The notes under the pieces: model-generated
Seen by the model: the letters and a program-made list of their open reading frames with translations, nothing else
Database searches by the model: none
Told to the model about the DNA's origin: nothing
Position numbers and translations under genes: made by a program
Part shown: positions 39,383-49,985 of the stretch, one piece after another
Position numbering within the stretch: the stretch's first letter is position 1
Layout of the letters: the number at the start of each line of letters is the position of its first letter
Assembly (NCBI RefSeq): GCF_954871325.1
Contig: NC_088778.1
Location: forward strand, 29,063,120-29,127,119
DNA from: Gordionus sp. m RMFG-2023
Taxonomy: Eukaryota; Nematomorpha; Gordioida; Chordodea; Parachordodidae
DNA: 64,000 nucleotides
Reading direction: 5' to 3'

Positions 39383-39793
39383 CCGCCATCCAGTGGCGTA
39401 TCCAAAATTTTCTTGGGGAGGGGGGGGGGATTTTTTTGGGGGCTTCGCCCCCAAACCTTCTTTATCTGGCCTTCGGCCAGCTTTCTCCCGGCCATCGGCC
39501 GGGTCTTATGTTTTAGCTATTCCATTTAATTATTCATAATTTAATAATAATTATATTTCTATTTGTAACTATTATTTACTAATTCGTGCTAATGGATATT
39601 TCAAGCCTATTTTTTATTATTTTTAGTTAGGTATATTATATTTAATAAAGTTTTTTAAATGTAAAGTTGAAATAAAGTTTAATGTCATTTTTTTTATAAA
39701 ATGCTTTAAAAACTAGCCTCAGCTTAAACATACAATATAAGTATAATTTAATTTTTTTATTTAAAATACTAATAGTAGTGTGTATAAAATATT

Positions 39794-40014
39794 AATGTTG
39801 TTAAACGGCTCGTTTTGAGCTGATTTTTAAAAACGGCTAACTCAATATTTTCACCAGAAAAATATTAACTAAACCTCGAAATTTCGATACTATATGTCTA
39901 GACCTTTGCTCCATCTATGAGAAAAATTTTCAGGCTTGCATTATATTTTTCTGGATAAATAAATGAGTTAGCCGTTTTAAAAAATCGGCTCAAAACAAGG
40001 GGTTTAACAACACT
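39794..40014. mobile_element. Palindromic MITE, 221 bp, with exact 10-bp TSD
   Basis: Left AATGTTGTTAAACGGCTCG and right GGTTTAACAACACT. Inverted arms extend about 80 bases (GCTGATTTTTAAAAACGGCT / GCCGTTTTAAAAAATCGGCT). ATAAAATATT flanks both sides exactly (39784-39793 and 40015-40024). It sits inside the hAT element. Confidence 0.88.
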
Positions 40015-40152
40015 ATAAAATATTGACTAGAAAATAATTAAATAAACAAGTTTTTTTAAACTTCTTATCAAATACAATATTATACAAATTTTTTTATTAA
40101 ATACTATAATTATAATGCGATTTTTAATTTTCGTGTGAATGTTGCCAATTCA

Positions 40153-40680
40153 TCAAGAATTTTGTTTGTCTTTGAAACCAAATCTCTGTGGATATTTAAC
40201 AGAGTTAACCCATTTAGCCGAGATTCGGAATTTGTACTTCATAAATATGTTTTCAACCTTCTTAAGTTGGAAAATCCTTTCATTCGTACATGTTATAATA
40301 GGCAAACATGGTAGGATATAAAACATCTTCAAAATATTAGGAATTTGAGCCAAGGTTTCTTTACACTGATTGAACGCATCAATAGCATGCTCAGGTAAAA
40401 TAGCTAAACGTATTAAATATTTATCACAATTCGAATTCACTGATTATATTTATTTCAATATCAATATCATAGGAATAAAATTTTGCTATTTAATTTTGCC
40501 AAAAGTGGCATTAGAAAACGAAGATGGATCTTTAGGTATTAAAACTTGAAGATTGCTAAAGACTTGTTTTTTATCTAAAAGCCGTACTTTTATTTGCGAT
40601 AAAAAAGTATCTAAGAATGGGATGAAAGTGGATATTTTATAATATTCTTCAGTTGAGCCAATATTTATTTTACATCCCAA
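40153..40680 (-). pseudogene. hAT transposase C-terminal half (two frames)
   Basis: 40680-40486 encodes STEEYYKISTFIPFLDTFLS, matching the YYRxxxxxPFLDxxIxxL block of TTF-type hAT proteins; 40440-40153 encodes CKETLAQIPNILKMFYILPC, then ERIFQLKKVENIF, the hATC ER.FS.LK.IK motif with Ile-Phe-Gln for the usual Ser-Phe-Ser. The frame changes between the two; no start is present. Confidence 0.75.
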
Positions 40681-41973
40681 TAATTGCCCAGGTGCTAGAC
40701 GAGGTTTAATTAGTGTTATATCATAAAATTTATCGATTCAACGTCTATATAAATATTATGAAAATTTTCATCTACATTCATTCTTATTGTATCTACCTAT
40801 TTATATATATATTTTCCGCCAAATCAATAACCTGAACCAAATCTAAATTTGGTTTCTGTAAATTTCTACAAAGTAGTGAGCTATAGGAAAATAATTTATT
40901 GATGTAACTAGCAGAAATGATAAAGTCTGATTAATCAATTGAATTCAATATCGCTTCTGACGACACATTACTTTTTTTCATGCTCAGCCTTATTTAACTT
41001 TTGTATTTCTATTTCTTCTGTTCTACAAAATCGAAGTAAAAATAAAATATTTAAAAAATTATAGATATTTCTTAATAATTAATATTAAAAATACTTATTA
41101 ATTCTAACTTACTAATAATTTTGAATTTAAATAATAATAAAATAAATTACCATTTGATTTCAATCTCTTTGAAATTAAAATTTTTCCATTTTATTAATAT
41201 TTTTGAATAATGTTAATGTACTCACAAGGAAAGTAAATTTTAATAAAATTTATTTATAAAAAATAAGTGATGTTGGAAAATGGATTTTCAAATATTTGTA
41301 AAATTTTGATTGTAGGGGAGGGGAGAGGGGGGAGGGGGTGGAGGGTAAAATTTTTATTAGCTTAAAATGATATTTATAAAAACAGTGGGGGGGGGGGGGG
41401 ATTTCCCCCTTTCCCCCCCATTGGTTACGCGCCTGCCACCATCTGTTTAGGATTCTTTTGGTATCAGTTTTGACAATTCATCAATATGTTCTTTTTTTTT
41501 AGTAAAAATTCTTTAATATATTAAATAAATTTTTAAAAGCCATTTTGAGTTTAGTAATTAAATATAACATAAATTATATTTTATTTTTGCGAATTTAAAA
41601 TATAATAAATTATAATTATTTATATTAAAGATTTTAGCAGGCTCATTTAAATTTTTTTTTGTCAATCTTCTTCATATTAAATATTTAATTATTATTAATA
41701 GAAAATATAATATTTAATAAATCATTACCTTGAACCATTAATTCAAAATAAAATATATTATTATTTTGTTAATTGTGTAATTGAAATTTTTTTCGATAAA
41801 CGAATTATAAATTACAAAAAATAGTTAGGCGAAATTTTATTACACTTTATAAAATTTTACCAAAATATGTTTTAGACGGAATTCGCAATAAATAAGAATT
41901 ATATCATAAACAAGGTATATTTACAAAAATAAAAATTTCAAATGCGCAAAATTTCCTTTTTTTTATGTGTAAT

Positions 41974-42163
41974 CAGATATCTGCAGAGATGGCATTTGTA
42001 CGGCCCAGCCCGGCCCGAATTTTTTTTAAATATATTTTATTTATTTTTGATTTTTACAACTAATAATGGCGATTTCAAATATTTTAAAATATAGGCCCGG
42101 CCTGGGTGAATTAAAAACAATTAAAACCCAGGCAGGGCGTAGGGCCGGGCCTGCAGGTCTCTG
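41974..42163. mobile_element. 190-bp hAT-type MITE, GGCCCGG ends
   Basis: CAGATATCTGCAGAGATGGC at the left and GGGCCGGGCCTGCAGGTCTCTG-like right end (final 14: TGCAGGTCTCTG preceded by CC), matching 35196-36780. No clear 8-bp duplication. Confidence 0.65.
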
Positions 42164-42224
42164 TTTAATATTTCAAGATTTTTGATAAGAAAATCATAAA
42201 ATTTCTAAATTGATTGAGAAAATG

Positions 42225-43456
42225 TTTTCCCTTGAAAAAGGGATAAAAATTTTCAATAGATGAAATAACTCGTTTATCCTTAGCAAGGAAATCTTTAGTA
42301 AAAGGCGAAAGATTTATTCGTTCTGCGAAGAACCTGAGACTAAATTTGTAAGGTATATGTTGTATTATATAAAAAAATAATTGTTAAAAATGTAATATTA
42401 AAAAGAAATATATAATATTTTGTTAAAAATCGGTGAATATTTCATTTTATATTTTATGACGTGAAAGAATAAAAAGAAATAAAATATTTAAAAGTGTGAA
42501 AAAATTCTATTCTCAAAATTTTATAACAGAGCTTCTTTCTTTTCTTTGACAGTATATATATTGGACACTTATAGAATAATTTTAAATACAATTATAGTCA
42601 TATTTAAGATAAATATTTACATATAAAAATAATTTTATAAAAACTATAAATAAACTCTCAAAAAATAGATGATTTATTAGATGTAAAAAGTGTTGTATTT
42701 ATTCATTTTTTAAAATAATTAATTCCTTTTTTTTATTAATTTTTTATATTGTTATGTAATTACTTTTTTGAATATTATAATTAGGTATTATTGTGGTGTT
42801 TATTCATTTTTTTAAATAATGAATTCCTTTTTTTTTTATAATTTGAATATTATAATTAGTTATTATTATTATTATATAATAATTTTAGTTGGGAATTGTT
42901 AGTATATGTAAAAATTATTAATTTCTTTGGTTATTCAAATTTTTTTTGGTTAAAAAATGTTATTTGAATATTAAAAGAAAAAAGATATATATACGAAACC
43001 AAATCATTTTAAATATTTACTCACCAATTATTATTCAATTAATTCTATTTCAAAATAAAGTTACCCGTACTTCTAAATACAAAAAAGGTTTGATGTTATA
43101 TATATTTTAATATTTAATCTTCCTTTTTTTTATAATAATCAACATCAAAATCTAACAAAAAGGAAGATATCTTTCAGAATTTTCTAATTATTTTATACTA
43201 TTTTTAATTTGTTTATTTCACTTAAATATTTATTTAATCTGCTAGATGGCATAAATTTTTTTCACTTTATAAATAAATATATTATAAAAAAGTAATAAAT
43301 AAAGGTAAAATATAAAATAATTATTTTGTTTATTTAAGATAATAATTTTTGTTTAAAACCGAAATTATTTGTTATTAAAATAGATTGTAATTCTTAAATA
43401 TTTTACATTAAAAAATTATAATTCACCTAAATAAAAAATTTAAAAGTATAACTTTC
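42225..43456 (+). repeat. 5S-associated repeat, upstream module (long copy)
   Basis: Starts with the reverse AGTCTCAGATTCTTCGCAG block, then CACTTATAGAATAATTTTAA, AACTCTCAAAAAATAGATGA, GGAAGATATCTTTCAGAATT, CTGCTAGATGGCATAAATT and TAAGATAATAATTTTTGTTT, up to the cut-off 5S copy. An extra AT-rich block lies at about 42690-43150. Confidence 0.65.
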
Positions 43457-43488
43457 GATTACGACCATATCACGTTGAAAGCACCGGT
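43457..43488 (+). pseudogene. Cut-off 5S rRNA copy (first 32 nt)
   Basis: GATTACGACCATATCACG and TTGAAAGCACCGGT match the intact 5S exactly, then the sequence changes abruptly. The remainder is not found downstream before the next full copy. Confidence 0.85.
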
Positions 43489-43919
43489 GTAGTGGGTCAT
43501 CAAAATCTCATGGCTCATACCTTGTGATAGTGATTTCATGAGATTTTGTTTTTTATCGCTTCAAATACATTGGGGGCCATTTAAATATTATCTCACGGCT
43601 ATTCAATATTTCAAAATATCATGGATTTTTTTAAAATCTCACATTACAAATTCAATATGGATTAGATTTTCTCAAATTTAATCGTCAGATTTTAATGTAG
43701 CTGTCAAATTGAAAATATTTCATTTTAATTTGAAAAGAAAGAAATATTTCTTGTATTATGAAGTACCTCTTTAACTAACAATATATATTATATTTTATAA
43801 ATATTTTTAGTGATAATTTTTTCAAAATAAATGATTAAATATACAAAAATTCCACTTAATGTTAATAAATCTAACTTTATTAGAAAATGCACGGCCTACA
43901 AGTAAGTTAAATATATTGG
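43489..43919. other. Unclassified sequence between cut 5S and hAT end
   Basis: Starts TGTAGTGGGTCATCAAAAT. AAAATCTCATGG and CATGAGATTTTG form an inverted pair (about 43500-43550), so this may be a small inserted element that cut the 5S copy. Confidence 0.3.
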
Positions 43920-46440
43920 CAGGCTTGTTAACCAATCTTTTTAAAACGATCGAATCCCGATCACGATCTTTTCAAAAAAAAGATGATCGAAATCCAGGAT
44001 TGACCTTTTTTTCTATTTAAATTTCTGAAGGAAATTTCTGACCGATGCAAAATTAACTAATATATGGTATAAATTTATTGTTATTGAATAATAATATAAT
44101 AAAACCGATGCAAAATTAACTAATATAAAAATAAATTAAATATGATAGAAATTTATTGTAATTGAATAATAAATATGCTAAATGTATAACAATTATAATA
44201 TATTTATTTATAATTAAAATTAGCTTTTATTAATAAAATTTTTTCTAAATTATCATCATTTAAACATCCGCGTCTATCATTTAGAACATGTTTAGCTTTA
44301 CTAAACAAGCGCTCCACAGGAGCGCTTGATGGCAAAGGTGTATTATATTCAATAAATATTTTTTTAAAATTAATATAAGTATTAAAAATATTCATGGAAT
44401 CATCATTTGAATAAAAAAATTTTTTAACGGAACAACCATTTTGTACAGTATTTTTCCCAAAAAAGGCATCAATGTCATCCATACATTCATTTGAGGTATC
44501 CACAGATGGTTGTTCCTGGATATTTTCCAAATGAGCAATTAATCGTTCTTTTACCATCATATTTTGTGGCAGATTAATATAGGGCCAATTGAGTTTAAAT
44601 TTAGGGTGAATCATGGCTGCCAAAATATTACTGTCTTCATACAGTGAAGGAAATCTATATTATGAAATGATAATTAATTTATTATTAAATAAGTGTTCAT
44701 TTTATATAAATCAAATCAAGTATCTGCATAACTTAACCCTTTTAAATTTTACAGTCAAGTCTAACACATCATCTGTATGGTATTTATTTATATTTGGGTC
44801 AGATCATAAATATTGATTAAATTAAAAATAAGCTTAATACTTAATATACAAAGAAATTAACATTGTAATTTATTTACAAAGAATATTAGTCAAAATATTA
44901 GCTTAAAATTCAAATAATCTAATCAATTTTTAATGTCTTCAAAGGCCCATTAATATTTTACTAGATATCAGAGGTTTAGTAGAACTGGCCTGTTAAAAAT
45001 ATTTTACTAAATTTGCCAGATCTTTGCAATTTTTTAATATATTTTGCAGATGTCTGATAATATAAAATAATTGCATAAAAAAATATTACCTTATATCAAT
45101 ACCTCTTAGAACACTATCTACAAGGGGCTGGCAATACCGCAGGCAGCTAAACTTCGTTAATTTATCTATTAATATCGATAGAACGGGAGTTAGATATCCC
45201 TGCTCCATATCATCCTCCCGTTCAAAGATTTTTATAGAGATAGCCAAAGGTTCCATAACCTATAAAATTTAAATTTATTTAGAAAATATTATTGTATTAC
45301 TTTTGCATATTCTTTAACAAAAAAACATTCATCTTGCCTGAACATTGTAAATCCAATTTGATCAAATACTTGTTCCACTTCTGAAAACCTTTCAGAAGTT
45401 TTGTTAGGAGCTATTAAATATATCCCTAATTTCTCCAACAAAATATCCGACATTTTTGACGACATATTTTGCTCTAAAGCAAAACATTTTGCAAAAGTTG
45501 ATCGAGATATTCGTTTGTAATTAAGGTCACTATCTGCCATCTCTGCATCTGTTGTTGCAATAAGGTTAAGATTGTGGCAACAACAACGTTGATGTTTTGG
45601 TAGGCTGATAGTAGAAATAATTGGGTCATCAACGGATAATATGTCATCCAAATTTATCAATTCCATATCCTCATTACTCTCTTCTTCATTTTATCCAAAA
45701 ACTCTAGGAAAAATAAATTTATTTAAATATTTTTTGCTAAATATAAATATTACTTAAATGCCTTGACAAAGTTGGTTCCATTGTCAGTCACCATCCTCAC
45801 CACCTTATTATGAATTTTATAGAACTTGTGGATACCCATGATTTCGTTGGCCAAAACATCATATGTTTGCCTCCCAATTATCCTCCTCATTGCCAAAGCG
45901 GCTGACCTTCTCTTGAGGGTTAACGGATCCAGCCAATGTGCAGTAAGTCCAATAAAAGCCCTAATAAAATAAACATTATAAAATTTATATAAATATAATA
46001 TACCTTCGATGACCACTCCAACAATCAGCAGTGGTGCATATATAAGAAACTTCAGACAAATCTATTATAAGATTTGTCATCATATCTGTAAAGGAAGCAG
46101 ATATCCTGTTGCCCAGTGTTTGGCGACAAATAATTTTTGTCGCAGGTGAAAAAGTTTTAATCATTGGATCATCAACCATAGACAGTGGTTGGAAAGTGTC
46201 AATAATAAAATCCATGATAATTTTATCTGCTGTTTTTTGCGAAACAGCTGGAATGTTTAGATTGTTAAAATTTAATTTAGATTGTCTGGATTTGCTACCA
46301 GAACCACTTTGGTTTTGCTGCGATATATTTTTTTGTGTAGAGAATTCGTTGAGGTGTTTGGTAATCTCATTTTTAAATTCACTGTGCTTTTTCTTTATAA
46401 AAGAAAAAAATAGTATGTATCAAAGTTGGATGTAAATAAC
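43920..46440 (-). mobile_element. hAT transposon with BED-type transposase, 3' part
   Basis: The 3' terminal repeat begins CAGGCTTGTTAACCAATC at 43920, followed inside by GATCGAATCCCGATC-rich subterminal repeats. The transposase gene runs on the minus strand from 46392 to 44204. The right end of the element is not found in this orientation; the matching 5' end lies at 47934 on the opposite strand. No matching 8-bp target duplication was found between 43912-43919 and the flank of that end. Confidence 0.8.
44204..46392 (-). CDS. hAT transposase, exons 2-6 (one premature stop)
   Basis: Exons on the minus strand: 46392-46004, 45960-45754, 45703-45301, 45259-45090, 44654-44204, with GT-AG introns of 43, 50, 41 and about 435 nt and consistent phases, 539 codons. 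Motifs: ITKHLNEF (end of the BED finger region), TADCWSGHRR, LTAHWLDPLTLKRRSAALA, RMVTDNGTNFVKAFK (catalytic Asp), HQRCCCHNLNLIATTD, PLPSSAPVERLFSKAKHVL (hATC). It cuts and pastes hAT DNA. One in-frame TAA (45693-45691), where a Glu codon GAA would fit, breaks it; otherwise it looks young. It lacks its first exon in this orientation. Confidence 0.85.
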
Positions 46441-46552
46441 TTCTCCTGAATCAAATTTCATTTTTAAAATTTTATATGGAAATTTAAAGTTAAAAAAGAC
46501 AATGTACAGGCTGAATGTAAAACCTATATTAACAAAAAAATGATAAAGGGTT

Positions 46553-46925
46553 CAACACAAATTTTGTTAAACATATTAAAGTATATTATTTAATTTATAC
46601 ATGGTTAAAAAAGGTTCATATAGGTTATTTTAAATTTTAAGTTTACAATATTGTCTTTGTCTATCATTATTAAAAGTTGCTCAAGATGATATGGGTAAAG
46701 ATTTTGATAAAATATTTTCCTATATATGAATATAATTAGCCTTTTTGGCATTTAAGAACTATGGATTAAGGCTTCAACAAATTTTGTTAAACATATTAAA
46801 ATATGTTTTATAGTGGTTAAAAGGGGTAGGTTATCTTAAAAATTTAAGTTTACAATACATTATTAAAAGTTGCCCAAGATGTTGTGGGCTAAAGATTTTG
46901 ATAAAGTATTTTCCTATTATGAATT
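46553..46925. repeat. Imperfect tandem duplication, about 220-bp unit
   Basis: CAACACAAATTTTGTTAAAC ... AAAGATTTTGATAAAATATT recurs from about 46770 (TTCAACAAATTTTGTTAAAC). The second unit is interrupted at 46925 and resumes near 47615 with ATGAGGCTTTTTGGCATTTA. Confidence 0.7.
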
Positions 46926-47612
46926 AGAGACCTTCATGGGCCTATTAGGACCAAGCCGGGCCCAGGCTTATCGTAAAAAAAAATTTTAAGCCCAGGCCCG
47001 GCCCGCTTTTAATATTTAAAAAAAATCCCAAGCCCGCTATAAGATTTAAAAAATATCCCAATCCCGGCCCAAGCCCATAAAATTATTTTATGTACACTTA
47101 ACTTATGCAAATTTATTGGCCAAAATGAGAAAAAATTCAAATTTCTATATTTTAAATGTAAGTTGTATTTGTTATATTTGTTCTATTAAATATCCTTAAA
47201 ATAAGCTAAATTTGAATTTAAAAATTTAGGCCCAAGCCCGCTATAAGATTTAAAAAATATCCCAAGCCCTGCCCAAGCCCATAAAATTATTTTATGTACG
47301 TTATACTTGTGCTAATTTATTGGCCTTAAAATAAGCTAAATTTGAATTTAAAAATTTAGGCCCAAGCCTATATAAGATTTAAAAATATCCCAAGCCCTGC
47401 ACAAGCCCATGAAATTATTTTATGTACACTTAACTATTCAAATTTCTATATTTTAAATGTAAGTTGTATTTGTTATATTTGTCCTATTAAATATCCTTAA
47501 AATAAGCTAAATTTGAATTTAAAAATTTAGGCCCAAGCCCTATTGCAAAAATTTCCAAAGAACCCAAGCCCGGCCCAGGCCCGCTAGAAAATATGTAATT
47601 AAGCCCATACCC
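46926..47612. mobile_element. Insertion with repeated CCCAAGCCCGG motifs
   Basis: AGAGACCTTCATGGGCC, then GGCCCAGGCCCGG-type repeats and three imperfect copies of a 170-bp block (AATAAGCTAAATTTGAATTT, TTTAGGCCCAAGCC). It splits the tandem duplication above; TATGAAT occurs at both edges. Resembles an enlarged GGCCCGG-ended hAT derivative. Confidence 0.55.
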
Positions 47613-47933
47613 AGCTATGAATATAATGAGGCTTTTTGGCATTTAAGAACTTATGGATTGAGTCAAATGATACAAAAAATACTTCCAATTCAAAATATAT
47701 TATTAAAAAAAGCAAAATGTTGTCAAGAAGAGGATTATATAATCAAGCTCAAACTGAAACTATAATACTAATAAATTAGATTTAAATAGATATTTATTTT
47801 TCTTTTGGTGAAACATTGATAAGTTCAATACAAATAACATTGAACTGGATGTTTTAATTATATTAAAGAAAGTCAAAATACATTATAAAGGCTTAATTAT
47901 TACACTTCCATTTATTATAAATACTCTTATATT

Positions 47934-48600
47934 CAGAGTTGTTAAAAGATCGAATCAAAAGATCGACGATCCTGGATTCGATCGCAAATTTGTCAATTTT
48001 ACGAGATTTATGATTCTGACTTAAATTGAGGATCGAGATCATTTTGTTTAAAATTCGATCCCGATCTTTTTAAAAATTAATTCTTTACTTAAAAAGCAAT
48101 AAATTAAATGAAAATTTTGAAAATTAAATTAAAATATTATTTTTTAAAAAAATATCTATTTTCATCAATTTCCATTATCAACTTCCTATCCACCATTTAT
48201 TTTAGATATAACGAGATTTAGAGCTATGTCCATTATAGATTTAATTGATGTAACAGCAGATGATATAAGTGAGAATGAGAATCTTTTACCATTTTTGAAA
48301 TTACGTAAGTATTTTACTTTATGTGAAGTGGATGAAAGCAACTCTTATAATATGATCAGCATCAAATGCCGTCTATGTAAGAAGATTATCTCATCATCAA
48401 AAATATCATCATCCAATTTAAAAAGACATTTACAAGTATTTCTTTTAAAATTTTTTTATTTAATAATCTTAATGTCAACATGTTTAAATTTAATTTATTA
48501 CATTCCTGAGTTGAGCATGTCCTACAGAAATAGAATCTAATCTAGATACAGATTCTTTATAAAAATATTAATTTTTAAATACAGTATGTTATTTATATTA
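47934..48600 (+). mobile_element. hAT 5' end with BED exon, opposite orientation
   Basis: Begins CAGAGTTGTTAAAAGATCG, with subterminal GATCGAATC/CGATCCCGATC repeats like those at 43920. Contains the BED exon at 48226. Its right edge fades into a 5S-associated repeat near 48640. Confidence 0.7.
48226..48435 (+). CDS. hAT transposase exon 1 (BED-type zinc finger)
   Basis: ATG start; 70 codons ending at donor GTATTT. Encodes YNMISIKCRLCKKIISS and SSNLKRHLQ, the CxxC and first His of a BED finger; phase 0 at its end matches minus-strand exon 2, whose KKH supplies the second His with the usual spacing (H-x4-H). Binds transposon ends. It is on the opposite strand from the rest of the gene. Confidence 0.75.
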
Positions 48601-48639
48601 TATATAATAATTAGGGATTTATTTTTTAATATTACTATA

Positions 48640-49087
48640 ATTATATTAGTTTAATTTTATTGGGCATTTATAAAATAATTTTAATTACAAAAATATAGTC
48701 TTATTTAGAAAAAAAGTTTTATAAAAAAAATAATATTATAAAAACTATAATTAAACTCTCAAAAAAAAGATGATTTATTAGGAGTAAAAGGAAGATATCT
48801 TTAAGATTTTCTAATTATTTTGTACTATCATTTTTATATTTTTTTATTTCACATAAATATCATATTATTTAATCTGCTAGATAGCGTAAATTATTTTTAC
48901 TTGTTAAATCAAAATATTTTAAAAAATAAATAAATAAAGGTATAAATGTAACATATTTTGTTTATTTAAGATAATAAATTTTGATTAAACCGAAATGATT
49001 TATTATTAAAATAGATTGTAATTCTTAAATAATTTACATTAAAAAATTTTGATTCACCTAAATAAAGATTTTAAAACAATAACTTTC
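48640..49087 (+). repeat. 5S-associated repeat, upstream module
   Basis: GGGCATTTATAAAATAATTT, TAGTCTTATTTAG, GGAAGATATCTTTAAGATTT, CTGCTAGATAGCGTAAATT, TTTATTTAAGATAATAAATT, ending ACTTTC before 5S. Confidence 0.7.
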
Positions 49088-49205
49088 GATTACGACCATA
49101 TCACGTTGAAAGCACCGGTTCCCTTTCGAACACCGAAGTTAAGCAACGTTGAGCCTGGTTAGTACTTGGATGGGTGACCGCCTGGGAATCCCAGGTGTCG
49201 TAATC
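49088..49205 (+). rRNA. 5S ribosomal RNA (intact copy 2)
   Basis: 118 nt, terminal stem GATTACG/CGTAATC, A box AAGTTAAGCAACGTTGAG, C box GGATGGGTGACCGCCTGGG, helix GCCTGG/CCAGG intact. Followed by six T. This is the likely consensus form; the copy at 22863 differs at few sites. Confidence 0.94.
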
Positions 49206-49211
49206 TTTTTT
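49206..49211 (+). terminator. Pol III T-run terminator after 5S
   Basis: Six T directly after the 5S 3' end. Confidence 0.75.
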
Positions 49212-49251
49212 CTTCCAAATATTTAATAATCATTTTTTAGTTGATAATTTT

Positions 49252-49370
49252 TATCAGATACCTGCAGGGGCCATACCGTATTTTAATTTTTTTTAAATAC
49301 CCGACCCTGAAATCTTTTTTTAAATAGCAGGACCTGACCAAAAAATACCCGGGTCATATATTTTAAATAC
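49252..49370 (+). mobile_element. hAT-type MITE remnant after 5S
   Basis: CAGATACCTGCAGGGGCCAT ... ATACCCGGGTCATATA, matching 23029-23110. Confidence 0.5.
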
Positions 49371-49513
49371 ATTATTAGCTATAAAAATTAAAAATAAATA
49401 AAATAAATTCTTATTCAGTGATAATTGACATTTATGACTGGCTTGAGAGTTCATTTAAATCAGATTTTTCAATTATAATAAAGAATGTGAATTTTTTTTA
49501 TTTTTCAAAATTA
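49371..49513 (+). repeat. 5S-associated repeat, downstream module (left part)
   Basis: ATTATTAGCTATAAAAATTA and ATTGACATTTATGACTGGCT; cut at about 49513 by the island below and resumed after it. Confidence 0.6.
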
Positions 49514-49985
49514 AAGTGGCCGTTTTCTGAAGCACGACAACCTTAATTGGTAAATCGGCAAAGCTTTGATTTCGGCCCATTTCCCCAATAGTTTGGAGCC
49601 GTTAGGTTAATGCGGACGGTAAGCGTCTTGAAGGCTTGTCTTTGACATCTAGGCATCAAAAAACTTGCCTGGGATGTCTAGTGTATTACCTCCTTTCCGG
49701 TTAAATACAGACCCCTTGGAACTCCAGAAATCAATAAGTTTCATAAATATAGATCCCTCCCTTATTCTTTTATATTTATTCCCCTAATTTTTAACGTTCT
49801 AGGAAACTCGGGTCCTCAATCCTTAAAATTCTCAAATCAATTAGGTAGAAGAATTTCATTAAGGACAGGGGTCAAAAACGAGTCCCTATCGCTTAAACAA
49901 AAAATCCAATTCGATATCCTAAAGGGGAACTACAAGTGTTTCTTCGAAATACTCCCTTTTCCCTCTTAGTCCAGCAGGCATGGTG
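49514..49985. other. GC-richer inserted island of unknown origin
   Basis: About 470 bases of balanced composition interrupt the repeat: left flank TTTTTATTTTTCAAAATTA and right flank ATATTTTATAAATATAC belong to the downstream module at 56755-56830 and 23230-23300. On the plus strand 49682-49969 is open for 95 codons without ATG (for example PVKYRPLGTPEINKFHKYRS, SLKQKIQFDILKGNYKCFFE) ending in TAG. A strong stem-loop, GACATCTAGGCA with TGCCTGGGATGTC, lies at 49644-49678. It could be an organelle-derived or gene-derived insert; no family recognised. Confidence 0.45.

Larger units (their letters stand above)
39391..41435 (-). mobile_element. hAT element, CAGTGGCGTA ends, with transposase remnant
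   Basis: 2,045 bp. Left end CAGTGGCGTATCCAAA, right end TTGGTTACGCGCCTG, inverted. The flanks CCGCCATC (39383-39390) and CCACCATC (41436-41443) match in 7 of 8 bases, a hAT-size duplication. Runs of G/C lie inside both ends. Carries minus-strand transposase pieces at 40153-40680 and a younger MITE at 39794-40014. Confidence 0.82.

Noticed and set aside
46109-46435. 108-codon plus-strand frame
   Set aside because: Shadow opposite hAT transposase exon 2.
43912-47933. 8-bp target duplication linking the hAT ends at 43920 and 47934
   Set aside because: TATATTGG and the flank CTTATATT do not match directly or after inversion, so single-insertion origin is not proven.
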